Source: Anaeroglomus sp964550565 (GTDB lineage: Bacteria > Planctomycetota > Phycisphaerae > Sedimentisphaerales > Anaerohalosphaeraceae). From it: a stretch of 31,243 bases of DNA. The stretch spans positions 1 through 31,243 of the forward strand of contig CAZKAI010000050.1 of the NCBI GenBank assembly GCA_964550565.1. Reading direction: 5' to 3'. Both the position numbers and the translations under genes were made by a program. Below, one piece after another: positions 1-7,849 of this stretch. How positions within the stretch are numbered: position 1 is the stretch's first letter; every line of letters starts with the position of its first letter. The notes beneath the pieces were generated by a model. That model saw only the letters and a list, made by a program, of their open reading frames with translations. It searched no databases and was not told the DNA's origin.

Positions 1-115
1 ATCCCTGTATACCTGTGTTCCTATATACGTACATACCTGTATTTTACCAAACAAAGCCAATTTCCAATTCTTGTATCCTGGTATCCTTGAATCCTTATAT
101 TCTTGTTTTTTTGCC
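1..115. repeat. Degenerate 7-9 bp tandem-like repeats
   Basis: The first ~115 bases are built from imperfect short units on two related themes. Around 1-50 the theme is ATACCTGT (CCTGTATACCTGTG, ACATACCTGTAT). Around 75-112 it is TATCCTTG (TTGTATCCTGGTATCCTTG, then AATCCTTATATTCTTG). Composition is pyrimidine-rich and lower in G than the coding DNA. No credible gene lies here. The array may extend beyond the left edge. Its role is unknown; intergenic filler or a recombinogenic spacer is as likely as a regulatory function. Confidence 0.45.
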
Positions 116-177
116 AAACGAACCCAATCCCGCCGTTGCTTTCCCCTGCATAAAGCCGTACAATCATTGTCTTGTTT

Positions 178-840
178 ATGGCGAAAACAGTACAACAATC
201 AGGTCAATTGTTAATCCGGGACTGCGGCCTGGCCGGGTATGGCCAGATTCTGTCCATCCAGCAGGAGCTGCTCGCAGCCCGGCAGGAGGACTCGGCCCCA
301 AATACGATCCTCGTAGTCGAACATCACCCGGTCATCACGCTGGGGGCACGTAAAAGCGAGAACAAGCTCCGAGCCGACGAGGCAGCATTGCGGGCAAAGG
401 GCATCGAGATTGTCACCATCGGCCGCGGCGGCGGCACCACCGCCCACAATCCCGGCCAGCTCGTCATCTACCCCATCGTCAAACTCAAGAGCCTTAAAAT
501 CGACGTCACCGAGTTCGTTCGCCGAATCGAACAGCTTGGCCTGGAAGTTCTGGCCCAACTGGGCGTATCGGCCGACCGCAAAAAAGGCCTGCCCGGCCTG
601 TGGGTCGGCGACGACAAAATCGCCTCCGTCGGCGTCCAGATCAAAAAATGGGTCACCATGCACGGCATCGCCATCAATATCCAGAACGACCTGTCGATTT
701 TCGACTGGATCGTCCCGTGCGGACTGGACGGCGTGACCATGACCTCAGCCGCCCGACAGACAGGCAAACACTACGACATGAACACGATTCACCAGACGGC
801 AGCACAGCTTTGCCTCAGACTTTTCTCAGAGGAACATTAA
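178..840 (+). CDS. lipB: Octanoyl-[acyl-carrier-protein]:protein octanoyltransferase LipB
   Basis: LipB moves the octanoyl group from octanoyl-ACP to a lysine of lipoyl-carrier domains (E2 subunits, GcvH); LipA then inserts sulfur. The protein is 220 aa, normal for the family. The substrate-cavity motif appears as RGGGTTAHNPGQL (83-95), slightly divergent from the usual RGGxxTYHGPGQL. The catalytic pair is visible as Lys147 (GDDKIASVGV) and Cys181 (IVPCGLDGVT), with the conserved WVTMHGIAIN segment between them. I chose the ATG at 178; an in-frame TTG two codons earlier (172) has no better ribosome site, and neither start has a clear Shine-Dalgarno sequence. lipA starts 3 bp after the stop, so the two are almost certainly co-transcribed. 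No promoter was recognised in the repeat-rich DNA upstream. Confidence 0.95.
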   Translation: MAKTVQQSGQLLIRDCGLAGYGQILSIQQELLAARQEDSAPNTILVVEHHPVITLGARKSENKLRADEAALRAKGIEIVTIGRGGGTTAHNPGQLVIYPIVKLKSLKIDVTEFVRRIEQLGLEVLAQLGVSADRKKGLPGLWVGDDKIASVGVQIKKWVTMHGIAINIQNDLSIFDWIVPCGLDGVTMTSAARQTGKHYDMNTIHQTAAQLCLRLFSEEH

Positions 841-843
841 GAC

Positions 844-1692
844 ATGGAACCCAAACGCAGACTTCCCGAATGGCTCAAGCGGCGCATCGGCTCCGGCGAG
901 ACCTTTCAGCATACGCACCACACCCTCAACACGCTGGGGCTGGAGACCATCTGCACCCACGCCAACTGCCCCAACCGCGGGGATTGCTGGAGTCGCGGGA
1001 CGGCTACCGTCCTAATCCTCGGCGACGTCTGCACGCGAAACTGCAAATTCTGCTCGGTCGGCCACGGCAAACCCAAACCCGCCGATCCCACCGAGCCGGC
1101 CCGTGTCGCGGCGATGGCGGTGGAAATGAAGCTGCGATTCCTGGTGATTACCAGCGTGGACCGCGACGACCTGCCCGACGGCGGCGCGGGGCATTTCCGG
1201 GATGTTATCCAAGCCTGCCGGACCGCCAGCCCGGAATTGAAATACGAATTGCTCGTGCCGGATTTCCGTGATTGCCAGGACAAGGCACTGGACATCCTCG
1301 ACCCGGCCCGTCCATTTATCTTCGGCCACAATATCGAAACCGTCCCCGCATTGTATCCCATAGCCCGGCCCGGCGGAGACTACCGGCGGTCACTGAACCT
1401 GCTGGAAAAGGCCCACATCCGCTGGACCGATACCCAGACCAAATCCTCCATCATGCTGGGGCTAGGCGAAACCGATGCGCAAATCCTGGACGTCCTCAAA
1501 GACTTGCGCAGCGTCGGCTGCGACCGCATGTCCATCGGACAATATCTCAAGCCCGACAAAAACTCGCTGGACGTGGTCGAGTACGTTCATCCGGATAAAT
1601 TCGACTACTGGGCGCAAACCGCAAAAGACCTGGGCTTTTCCTGGGTCCAAAGCTCTCCCTTTACCCGCAGTTCCTACCACGCAGAAACATAA
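844..1692 (+). CDS. lipA: Lipoyl synthase LipA (radical SAM)
   Basis: LipA inserts two sulfur atoms at C6 and C8 of protein-bound octanoyl chains using two [4Fe-4S] clusters. The protein is 282 aa, a typical length. The auxiliary-cluster motif CX4CX5C is at Cys37, Cys42 and Cys48 (CTHANCPNRGDC). The radical-SAM CX3CX2C motif is at Cys63, Cys67 and Cys70 (CTRNCKFC). The C-terminal RSSYHA supplies the Ser ligand of the auxiliary cluster, and the family blocks TSVDRDDLPDGGA and SSIMLGLGET are present. The start follows the lipB stop by 3 bp, with a GAGG element about 10 bases upstream inside the lipB 3' end. Together with lipB this makes the endogenous lipoylation pair. No terminator is evident after the gene. 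Confidence 0.97.
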   Translation: MEPKRRLPEWLKRRIGSGETFQHTHHTLNTLGLETICTHANCPNRGDCWSRGTATVLILGDVCTRNCKFCSVGHGKPKPADPTEPARVAAMAVEMKLRFLVITSVDRDDLPDGGAGHFRDVIQACRTASPELKYELLVPDFRDCQDKALDILDPARPFIFGHNIETVPALYPIARPGGDYRRSLNLLEKAHIRWTDTQTKSSIMLGLGETDAQILDVLKDLRSVGCDRMSIGQYLKPDKNSLDVVEYVHPDKFDYWAQTAKDLGFSWVQSSPFTRSSYHAET

Positions 1693-1727
1693 GAAATCAA
1701 GAAAATACATCGCTAACTAATTTTTTA

Positions 1728-1756
1728 TTGGACATTAAAGCCCTACAGGCTATACA
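1728..1756 (+). promoter_or_regulatory. Sigma-70-like promoter for the PEP-CTERM gene
   Basis: TTGGAC (1728-1733), a 17-bp spacer and TATACA (1751-1756) lie in the gap after lipA. Transcription would start near 1763, about 28 bases before the ATG at 1791. This argues that the open frame beginning at the TTG of this -35 box is not translated from there. Confidence 0.5.
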
Positions 1757-1790
1757 ATCCTCACAAACAGTATTCGAGAGGTTTGGGCTT

Positions 1791-2525
1791 ATGACAAAAC
1801 TGAATTCGTCCTATATTCATGGCATCGTGATTTCATTATTCATTACCGCTTCCTCCCTGGCCGCGATAACCAATGGAACCTTTAACAGCGGACTTGACGG
1901 CGGCTGGATTATCAACGATGAAAATGGAGTTGTCTGGTCTCCTTCGGGCTTTTGGGATGAAGCCAACCAGGGAACAGCAAAACTGCAATACCATGAAGGG
2001 CTCGCTTGCAGCAGTATTTCTCTGTCTGATTTTATTGATAATAATAGTACAGCCCTGCGTTTTCAAATTCGAACACCAAGGCCTGTTATTTCAGAAACAG
2101 ATCATCTGTATATCAAACTTCTCGACAACTTGGGGAATTCTGTCCTCGGAACCAATTCTTTCTTTCACTGGAAAAGTGGCGACGCTTATCTGGCAGATCC
2201 TCCTGTAGGCTGGCTTCAAGGGGAAACCCCGGCCGGGGTTTCTGTGGTTGAGGAACTATTGGATTCTCCCGACCTGGAGAATAATCCGGATTGGCAATAT
2301 GTCTTGTATTCAATTCAGGTGGATATTTTAGACGGCTGGTGGGCACAGCAGTTGACCCTCAATTTCTCCCTTTATCATCAACCCAACGATGGAATTGATT
2401 CGACCATATTAATTGACAATGTCCAATTATTTTCTTCTAATACAAGCACAGTTCCTGCTCCCGGAGCAATCCTGCTGGCCTTAGCGGGTTTGACAAGCAT
2501 AAGGTTCTTGCATAAAAGACTCTAA
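1791..2525 (+). CDS. Secreted PEP-CTERM sorting-domain protein
   Basis: The function is not recognised; it is probably an envelope or extracellular matrix protein handled by the exosortase/PEP-CTERM system. The 244-aa product has an N-terminal signal peptide (hydrophobic IHGIVISLFITASSLAA, about 9-26). The body is rich in aromatic residues, Asn and Asp, and looks like a beta-sandwich carbohydrate-binding or 'choice-of-anchor' domain (NGTFNSGLDGGW at its start, STILIDNVQLF at its end). The last 24 residues form a PEP-CTERM tail: VPAPGAILL, a hydrophobic stretch, then the basic HKRL end. The ATG at 1791 has AGAGG 9 bases upstream; the open frame runs back to a TTG at 1728, which coincides with a promoter -35 box. 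No exosortase gene is in the window. Confidence 0.78.
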   Translation: MTKLNSSYIHGIVISLFITASSLAAITNGTFNSGLDGGWIINDENGVVWSPSGFWDEANQGTAKLQYHEGLACSSISLSDFIDNNSTALRFQIRTPRPVISETDHLYIKLLDNLGNSVLGTNSFFHWKSGDAYLADPPVGWLQGETPAGVSVVEELLDSPDLENNPDWQYVLYSIQVDILDGWWAQQLTLNFSLYHQPNDGIDSTILIDNVQLFSSNTSTVPAPGAILLALAGLTSIRFLHKRL

Positions 2526-2580
2526 TTCTTTTCTGGCAAACAAAGCTTTTATCGGACATTTTGCAAATCCCTTTTTATTA

Positions 2581-2604
2581 GGTAACTTTTATTCATTAGT
2601 TACC
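2581..2604. other. Small inverted repeat GGTAAC/GTTACC
   Basis: GGTAAC (2581-2586) and GTTACC (2599-2604) can pair around a 12-base AT-rich loop, followed by GTATTTTTAC. It sits between the PEP-CTERM gene and the first pilin-like gene, 30 bases before the latter's ATG. It could be a weak terminator or an operator. The stem is short and the T-run is broken, so no firm role is assigned. Confidence 0.3.
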
Positions 2605-2633
2605 CGTATTTTTACTGATGTCAGGGGGTTATT

Positions 2634-4013
2634 ATGACTACTCGAAGAATGTATTCGCGTCGCGGCGTTGCGTTATTGGCCGCGTTATTGTTCCTGGCGG
2701 TGTTTTGTGCCTTATCGGTCGGCTTTCTGAGCCTGTCCAGCGCCAACACGCAGATTGCCCGCAATCACAGCCTCGGTAATGGCGCCTTTACCAGCGCCCA
2801 GTCGGGCTACGAGGTCGTCCGCTATCTGATGGACGGCATTCAGGTTTACGGCGTGCATCCTGCCGGCACGGTGTATGAGGTCTATCAGCAGCTTCAAAGC
2901 CGCATCAGCAGCTATGGCATGAGCTGCGTCCAGGCCAGCTACGATTTATCCACTGATACCATCTCTGTATCCAACGTGCCTCTGGCAGCCAGCGGTAAAT
3001 CCTTCAATTTTACGATCTCTGGGGATGATGCCGATTCAACTCTGTTTCATACGACGGTTACCGGGACCAATGGCGATATCAACCGGCGAATTTCAGTCAA
3101 CTACCAATTGGTCGCCCGCGGGCACACTGTCTTTGATTTTGGTATTGCCACCAAAGGTCCCCTGCTGATGAGCGGCCAAACCTCGGTTAGCGGCGTCAAC
3201 ATCGCGGTGGAATCCGATGTGTTCATTGATGCCAATACGACCGGCGATTCGTTTTCCATCAGCAACCAGGCTCTCGTACAGGGCAATGTGCATATTGTCA
3301 ATCCCTATGCCTCATATACGATTGGCACCAAATCCAGTATTGGCGGAGAAACCGGCAAGGCGGCAGAGGACCATGTGTATCTTGGTGTGGACCCTGTTGA
3401 TTTTCCCACAGCCAATCCCAAGTATTTTCAACAATTCGCCACAGGTCCTGTGATCGATAAAACAACAAATCTGGACAATCACGCAGTTCTTGAAAATGCG
3501 GTGATTGCAGCAGGAACCAATCCCACTTTTGCCAGCGATATGGTGATTAAAGGGGTGTTGTATGTTGAACAACCCAATACGGTTAAATTTGCAGGTAAAG
3601 CAACTGTTCAGGGCATTATTGCCGCTGATTCTCAGGCCGGCGTAATTAATACCGCCAACAGCCTTCAATTCTCCGGTCAGGTTGTCTGCGAGGACGTGTC
3701 CACACTGGAAGGATCTCAATTTGATGCCATACGGGGAGAAACCGGAACCTTTTTAATGGCACCCGGCTTCTTTGCCGACTTTACCGGACAGGCCAACGTC
3801 ATTAACGGCGTGATGGCTGTCGGTGGAATCCGTTTTACAGGTCAGGCCGGCGGCACTATCAACGGTTCAATCATTAATTATTCTCCTCTGCCTGTCACCC
3901 TGCAGGGGCAGAGCGAACTGTTTTTCAACCGTTCCGGAACGTCCCAGAATCCCGCAGGTTTTGTGCCTGTCAAGACGGTTACAATCGATCAATCCTCTTA
4001 TTCAGAGATTTAA
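2634..4013 (+). CDS. PilX/pseudopilin-like envelope protein (paralogue 1)
   Basis: The exact function is unknown. Residues ~10-38 form a type IV pilin-like N-terminus: basic residues, RRG, then the hydrophobic VALLAALLFLAVFCALSVGF and SLSSANTQIARNH. The arrangement resembles PilX/GspK-type minor pilins, although the usual Glu at +5 after the Gly is absent. The remaining ~400 residues are Gly/Asn/Thr-rich with recurring short strands (GVLYVEQPNTVKFAGKATVQG, FTGQANVINGVMAVGG), suggesting a beta-solenoid or bactofilin-like passenger. The start has a strong AGGGGG site 5 bases upstream. The next gene encodes a paralogue with nearly the same N-terminus, 95 bp downstream. Likely role (inference): a minor pilin or envelope protein delivered by a type II secretion/type IV pilus machine. 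Confidence 0.75.
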   Translation: MTTRRMYSRRGVALLAALLFLAVFCALSVGFLSLSSANTQIARNHSLGNGAFTSAQSGYEVVRYLMDGIQVYGVHPAGTVYEVYQQLQSRISSYGMSCVQASYDLSTDTISVSNVPLAASGKSFNFTISGDDADSTLFHTTVTGTNGDINRRISVNYQLVARGHTVFDFGIATKGPLLMSGQTSVSGVNIAVESDVFIDANTTGDSFSISNQALVQGNVHIVNPYASYTIGTKSSIGGETGKAAEDHVYLGVDPVDFPTANPKYFQQFATGPVIDKTTNLDNHAVLENAVIAAGTNPTFASDMVIKGVLYVEQPNTVKFAGKATVQGIIAADSQAGVINTANSLQFSGQVVCEDVSTLEGSQFDAIRGETGTFLMAPGFFADFTGQANVINGVMAVGGIRFTGQAGGTINGSIINYSPLPVTLQGQSELFFNRSGTSQNPAGFVPVKTVTIDQSSYSEI

Positions 4014-4108
4014 TCTACCAGACTTTTTCTTCCCCTTGCTTTTGACCGCAACATTTGCCATATTTTCTTAAGAGAAGTTGAAATAATATCCGTTTCGGGG
4101 GGAATCCA

Positions 4109-5773
4109 ATGAAACGAGTCAGACAACCTGGTTATCAGCAACACCGCGGCATCGCCTTAATTGCGGCGATGATATTTCTGGCCATCTTTGCGTCACTGTC
4201 GGTCGGCTTTCTAAGCCTGTCCAGTGCCAACACACAGATGGCAGCCAATCACAAGGCCGGCAATAACGCACTGAATGCGGCCCTGTCGGGTCTGGATTGT
4301 GCACTCTATGTCGCACAAAAGGCTTCGACCACCAATCCCTTGAAGACCGGATATAATTACGTCTCCACGACCGAAGCCGACACGATGTGGTCCAAGCTGT
4401 GCACGCAATTGCAATCCGTCAAGCTGGGAAATGTCACCGTCCCCAGCGCCATCGCATTCACGGATGCCGGCGGTACCGGGATGCGCATCCGGACACCTGC
4501 TTATATTCCCTGTCAGAGCGGCGGCGCTTTTCAGATTACCTTCTCGCGGTATTCCAGCAATCCCAAGGTGGTTGTCATACAGGCCACCGGCGCCGACGGC
4601 GGAGTCACCCGGGCACTGAAACTCAACCTGAGCATCACCAAAGACGCCTCGGTGATGAACTATGCGCTGGCCGGACGCGGACGCATGTGGATTACCGGCG
4701 ACACGACGATTCATGGCAGCATCTACAGTTCATGGAACCGGGCTTCAATTTCGCCTTTCAATATGACTTCGGATTCGAGCGTCGAAGGAACCATTAACAC
4801 CGTATTGTCCAAAGATACCGTCACGGCCCAGTCGTATCAGCTTGAAACCCTGGACTGCGACGGCAATCCCATGTTTGATGCGGACGGCAACCGGATTTAT
4901 ACTTCCGCCGATGAAATCCAGGGTTACCACCAGGGCATCAACTATGGTGTTCCCGACCAGAGCAATATTCCCGGCCTGAGCATTAATGATTACAATACAT
5001 CAATGTATAAGAACGCCATTCCCGCCACCACCGTCTCAGCAACCGGTTCGGTGGTCGCCAACGGCAAGATTTCGACCAGCGGCATCACCAAAGTCCGCGA
5101 GTATTTTCCTCATGCGGCGGGCAACTACAGCCAGCCCGCCAGCAGCGGCAGCCGGACGCTGGATCGCTATAAATATGAAAACAAGACACTTCGCAACGTT
5201 ATTCTCAACAGCAATAATAATGCGTTGTTCAAGAACTGCACGTTCGAAGAAGTACTATATATCGATTGCTCGACCAGCACCAGCAGCTATTACAACAATG
5301 TGCGATTTGAAAACTGCACGTTCAACGGGGTCATCATCACCAATACCCCCAGCAGTCTGAACTGGCAGGCCAACTGCCTGTATTTCACAGGGACAGCGAC
5401 ATTCCAGAATAATTCTTCGATTCCCGAAGCGACGATTCTGGCGCCCCACTTCAACGTCAACCTGGGCAACACCAATCCCAATACCGGCGACAATAACGTC
5501 CTGACGGGTGCGATTGTCGGCGGGATTGTGGACGTGCGCGGCAACGCCGAGATTTACGGCACAATTATCTCGATGGCCGATACCACCAACTATACCTCGG
5601 GTTACGTGACCAACATCGGCGCCACGCTGGAAGACGGAGGTTCGGAAACGACTGAAGCAGGAGACATTGGAACCATCGAAATCACCCCCGCGGCGGATAA
5701 TATGCTGCCCAGCGGGATTACCAGCCCTGTGATATTGAAACCTGTGACCAATTCGTATCAGGAATGCATTTAA
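4109..5773 (+). CDS. PilX/pseudopilin-like envelope protein (paralogue 2)
   Basis: This 554-aa paralogue of the preceding protein shares the N-terminal block almost word for word (HRGIALIAAMIFLAIFASL, then SVGFLSLSSANTQ), so the two arose by duplication. The bodies differ. This one has a pilin-like alpha region to about residue 60, then a central domain and a C-terminal run of beta-helix-like rungs (LFKNCTFEEVLYIDC, VRFENCTFNGVIITN, GNAEIYGTIISMAD), ending with an acidic tail. The ATG has a GGGGGGA ribosome site 5-6 bases upstream. The next gene starts 26 bp after the stop. The conserved N-terminus with a divergent passenger suggests that one assembly machine handles both. No enzymatic motif is visible. 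Confidence 0.75.
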   Translation: MKRVRQPGYQQHRGIALIAAMIFLAIFASLSVGFLSLSSANTQMAANHKAGNNALNAALSGLDCALYVAQKASTTNPLKTGYNYVSTTEADTMWSKLCTQLQSVKLGNVTVPSAIAFTDAGGTGMRIRTPAYIPCQSGGAFQITFSRYSSNPKVVVIQATGADGGVTRALKLNLSITKDASVMNYALAGRGRMWITGDTTIHGSIYSSWNRASISPFNMTSDSSVEGTINTVLSKDTVTAQSYQLETLDCDGNPMFDADGNRIYTSADEIQGYHQGINYGVPDQSNIPGLSINDYNTSMYKNAIPATTVSATGSVVANGKISTSGITKVREYFPHAAGNYSQPASSGSRTLDRYKYENKTLRNVILNSNNNALFKNCTFEEVLYIDCSTSTSSYYNNVRFENCTFNGVIITNTPSSLNWQANCLYFTGTATFQNNSSIPEATILAPHFNVNLGNTNPNTGDNNVLTGAIVGGIVDVRGNAEIYGTIISMADTTNYTSGYVTNIGATLEDGGSETTEAGDIGTIEITPAADNMLPSGITSPVILKPVTNSYQECI

Positions 5774-5799
5774 CCGACCTTAATCGAAAGGGGATGTCT

Positions 5800-5994
5800 A
5801 TGAAACGTATGATGATTGCACTGCTTTTACTGGTTTGTCTTGTGATGATACAGGGCAGCGTGTTTGCCCATAGCCTTGCGTATGATACCGGCACGGTCGC
5901 CCTGGCCGACGGCGACGGAACAGAAGATCTGCCTTCTGACGGCGACGGCGGCGACGGTGGCGACAGTTCTTCCGGTGAAGGGGGTAACGAGTAG
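5800..5994 (+). CDS. Small acidic Gly/Asp-rich secreted protein
   Basis: A 64-aa product with a textbook signal peptide (KRMMIALLLLVCLVMIQG, probable cleavage after VFA). The mature region of about 40 residues is very acidic and low-complexity (DGDGTEDLPSDGDGGDGGD). I place the start at the ATG at 5800 because the GAAAGGGG ribosome site lies 6-7 bases upstream; the in-frame ATG at 5794 would sit on top of that site. It follows paralogue 2 by 26 bp and precedes a terminator, so it is the last gene of the cluster. The Asp/Gly runs could bind divalent cations, but this is inference and no family is recognised. Confidence 0.62.
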   Translation: MKRMMIALLLLVCLVMIQGSVFAHSLAYDTGTVALADGDGTEDLPSDGDGGDGGDSSSGEGGNE

Positions 5995-6015
5995 GGAGTT
6001 AACTCCTTTTCTAAT

Positions 6016-6056
6016 AAGGCCGTCTGCGATTACACCTTCCGGACGGCCTTCTTTTT
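6016..6056 (+). terminator. Rho-independent terminator of the pilin-like cluster
   Basis: A perfect 9-bp stem AAGGCCGTC (6016-6024) / GACGGCCTT (6042-6050) is followed by CTTTTT. It ends transcription from the plus strand. Read from the minus strand it lacks a T-run, so it is at most a weak terminator for the convergent reductase gene. Confidence 0.88.
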
Positions 6057-6070
6057 GCGCTAAGGGCGGG

Positions 6071-6955
6071 CTATGTTTTGTCCGCACCCAGCGACAGGAT
6101 GACCTCATAGAGGGCCTGGGTGCCATCGGAGCCGCGGCCTTTGGCGGCCAGGATACCCAGCAGCTCAGCGGCCAGCGCCGTTCCCGGCAGAGGCTGACCG
6201 ATGTTGCGGGCGGTTTCCTGCACCAGGCGCAAATCCTTCAATTGCAAATCCACTTTGAAGGCGGGGGCGAAATCCCCGGCCAGAATTTTCGGCCCGAGAT
6301 TCACCAGCGAGCGGCTGGAGGCCGCGCCTGCGGTGGTGGCGGCCATGGTGGTTTCCAGATTCAGCCCCGCCCTTTTGGCAAAGGCCAGCCCTTCGGCAAT
6401 ACTCATAATCGTATGAATGACCATGACCTGATTGACCAGCTTGGTGGTCTGGCCGGAGCCGACCGGCCCGCACCAGGTAATGGCGGTACCCATGGCATTG
6501 AGAACCGGGCGAACAGCTTCAACGGTCTCCTGCGGGCCGCCAATCATAATCGAGAGTTTGGCTTCAACGGCCCCTTTTTGTCCGCCGCTGACGGGTGCAT
6601 CCAGCAGGGTAATGCGTTTGACTGCTAACTGCTCAGCCATGCGGACTGTGGCGTCGGGGCTGATGGTGGAATGGTCCACAGAGACTGCGCCGGGCTTTGC
6701 GGATTGAATCACACCGTCGGAACCCAGCAGGACTTTTTCCACGTCGGGCGTATCGGGCAGGCAGGTGAAAATAATGTCGGCTTTCTGTGCGGCTTGAGCT
6801 GGACTGTCGGCCCAGACAGCGCCGGCAGCCAGAACCTCGGCAGCCTTTGACTTCGTGCGGGTATGGACTGTGACCGGGTAACCTGCCTTGAGCAGATTCA
6901 AGGTCATCGGGGCACCCATAATTCCCATGCCGATGAAAGCCAGTTGCTGTGTCAT
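6071..6955 (-). CDS. 3-hydroxyisobutyrate dehydrogenase-family NAD(P)-dependent oxidoreductase
   Basis: This is a beta-hydroxyacid dehydrogenase of the HIBADH / tartronate-semialdehyde / glyoxylate-succinic semialdehyde reductase family; the substrate cannot be told from sequence. The 294-aa protein has the Rossmann motif GMGIMGAPM (9-17), the substrate-binding signature DAPVSGG (119-125), the catalytic Lys172 in GSGQTTKLVNQ, and the C-terminal VDLQLKDLRL block. The open frame extends to 7063, but those codons overlap the upstream gene; the ATG at 6955 opens directly on the family N-terminus (MTQQLAFIGMG). It begins 4 bp after the stop of the membrane-protein gene, which implies translational coupling in an operon with hemL. 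Metabolic linkage to hemL is not obvious. Confidence 0.9.
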   Translation of the reverse strand: MTQQLAFIGMGIMGAPMTLNLLKAGYPVTVHTRTKSKAAEVLAAGAVWADSPAQAAQKADIIFTCLPDTPDVEKVLLGSDGVIQSAKPGAVSVDHSTISPDATVRMAEQLAVKRITLLDAPVSGGQKGAVEAKLSIMIGGPQETVEAVRPVLNAMGTAITWCGPVGSGQTTKLVNQVMVIHTIMSIAEGLAFAKRAGLNLETTMAATTAGAASSRSLVNLGPKILAGDFAPAFKVDLQLKDLRLVQETARNIGQPLPGTALAAELLGILAAKGRGSDGTQALYEVILSLGADKT

Positions 6956-6959
6956 CGGA

Positions 6960-7835
6960 CTACCGCACCAGACCCAGTCGGCGGAGGGTTGCTTTGGCCC
7001 ATTTTCCAGCACGTACCTGCGACCAGACAAACAGCCACACCACCACCAGCCAGAGTGCAACAAATCGCAGATAGCACATCACCAGCCAGAAAGTGGACAA
7101 CTTTGCTTTGGCACTCCATCCGCACAGCAATTCTTTGGGTTGGTAGATCGCCCCGGTCACCACGCCCGGCAGCAGTACCTGCCAGGGCAGCAGAATGACC
7201 AGTGCAAACAGCGAGATGAAAAAAGCCCGGCTGATATGATTGATGCCGCCAAGTCTGCCGGTCAGCGAAATCTTCAGGCTCATCAGCAGCATCAGGCAAT
7301 ACATCGTTGAAGCGATCACGAGAATAAAGTTACAGGCCTTGACCACCATCACGACGGTATTACAGGATGGACGGACGCGGAGAATTCCGGGAAGGTTTTC
7401 CTCCTCGGCCGAGGTCTGGGGCTGAGTTTTTTCCGCCACGGTTTCGGGGGCGGTCTGTTCGACCGCTTCCACGGCGGAAGATTCCGAAGACAAATCTTTG
7501 GCCGCTGCGTCCTGCAGGGACTCGGCCAGTGCCGAGATCTGGCTGGCAGCCTGAGCCACATCCGACTGAATCGTTTCTTTTTCCGCCGAAGTATTGACAT
7601 TCAGATTGCCGGTCTTACAGACATCGACCGTCGGTGAACAACTGCCACAGCATGTACATCCGGATTTATCGATACGGCCGGCACGTTCCAGCCAGAATAC
7701 GATGCCGGTGACAATCAGGCAGAGCATAATGACAGCAAACAGAAAATTTTTCATGGATCGAATAGCGCCGATGGCTTCGAGGCAATCGGTCGTATCAATC
7801 AAATCGGGAGCTTTCTGCTGTTTATTGTCTTCCAT
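6960..7835 (-). CDS. Cys-rich membrane protein of unknown function
   Basis: No family is recognised in this 291-aa protein. Layout: a short polar N-terminus; TM1 (about 30-48); a cysteine cluster just outside it at C60, C62, C63, C66 and C73 (CTCCGSC...C); a long Glu/Ala/Thr-rich acidic linker (about 85-147); and three more hydrophobic segments (about 162-186, 203-223, 248-273) with a basic C-terminus (RAGKWAKATLRRLGLVR). The cysteines could bind a metal or take part in redox chemistry, but they do not match a standard zinc or Fe-S motif. GGAG lies 9 bases before the ATG. The gene starts 14 bp after the hemL stop and ends 4 bp before the reductase start, so it is the middle gene of that operon. 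Similar four-helix proteins could be membrane scaffolds; this is unproven. Confidence 0.85.
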   Translation of the reverse strand: MEDNKQQKAPDLIDTTDCLEAIGAIRSMKNFLFAVIMLCLIVTGIVFWLERAGRIDKSGCTCCGSCSPTVDVCKTGNLNVNTSAEKETIQSDVAQAASQISALAESLQDAAAKDLSSESSAVEAVEQTAPETVAEKTQPQTSAEEENLPGILRVRPSCNTVVMVVKACNFILVIASTMYCLMLLMSLKISLTGRLGGINHISRAFFISLFALVILLPWQVLLPGVVTGAIYQPKELLCGWSAKAKLSTFWLVMCYLRFVALWLVVVWLFVWSQVRAGKWAKATLRRLGLVR

Positions 7836-7849
7836 ATCGGGGTCTCCTG

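Noticed and set aside
15..353. A 112-codon frame over the left-edge repeats
   Set aside because: It is translated repeat sequence running out of frame into lipB.
4014..4108. A separate promoter before pilin-like paralogue 2
   Set aside because: TTGACC is present, but no -10 box lies at an acceptable distance; read-through from paralogue 1 is simpler.
6016..6056. Terminator for the minus-strand hemL operon
   Set aside because: On the minus strand the stem is followed by ATTAGAAAAGG and not a T-run, so only plus-strand termination is supported.
5864..6628. A plus-strand frame spanning the terminator and the dehydrogenase gene
   Set aside because: It crosses a strong plus-strand terminator and overlaps a clear HIBADH-family gene on the other strand.
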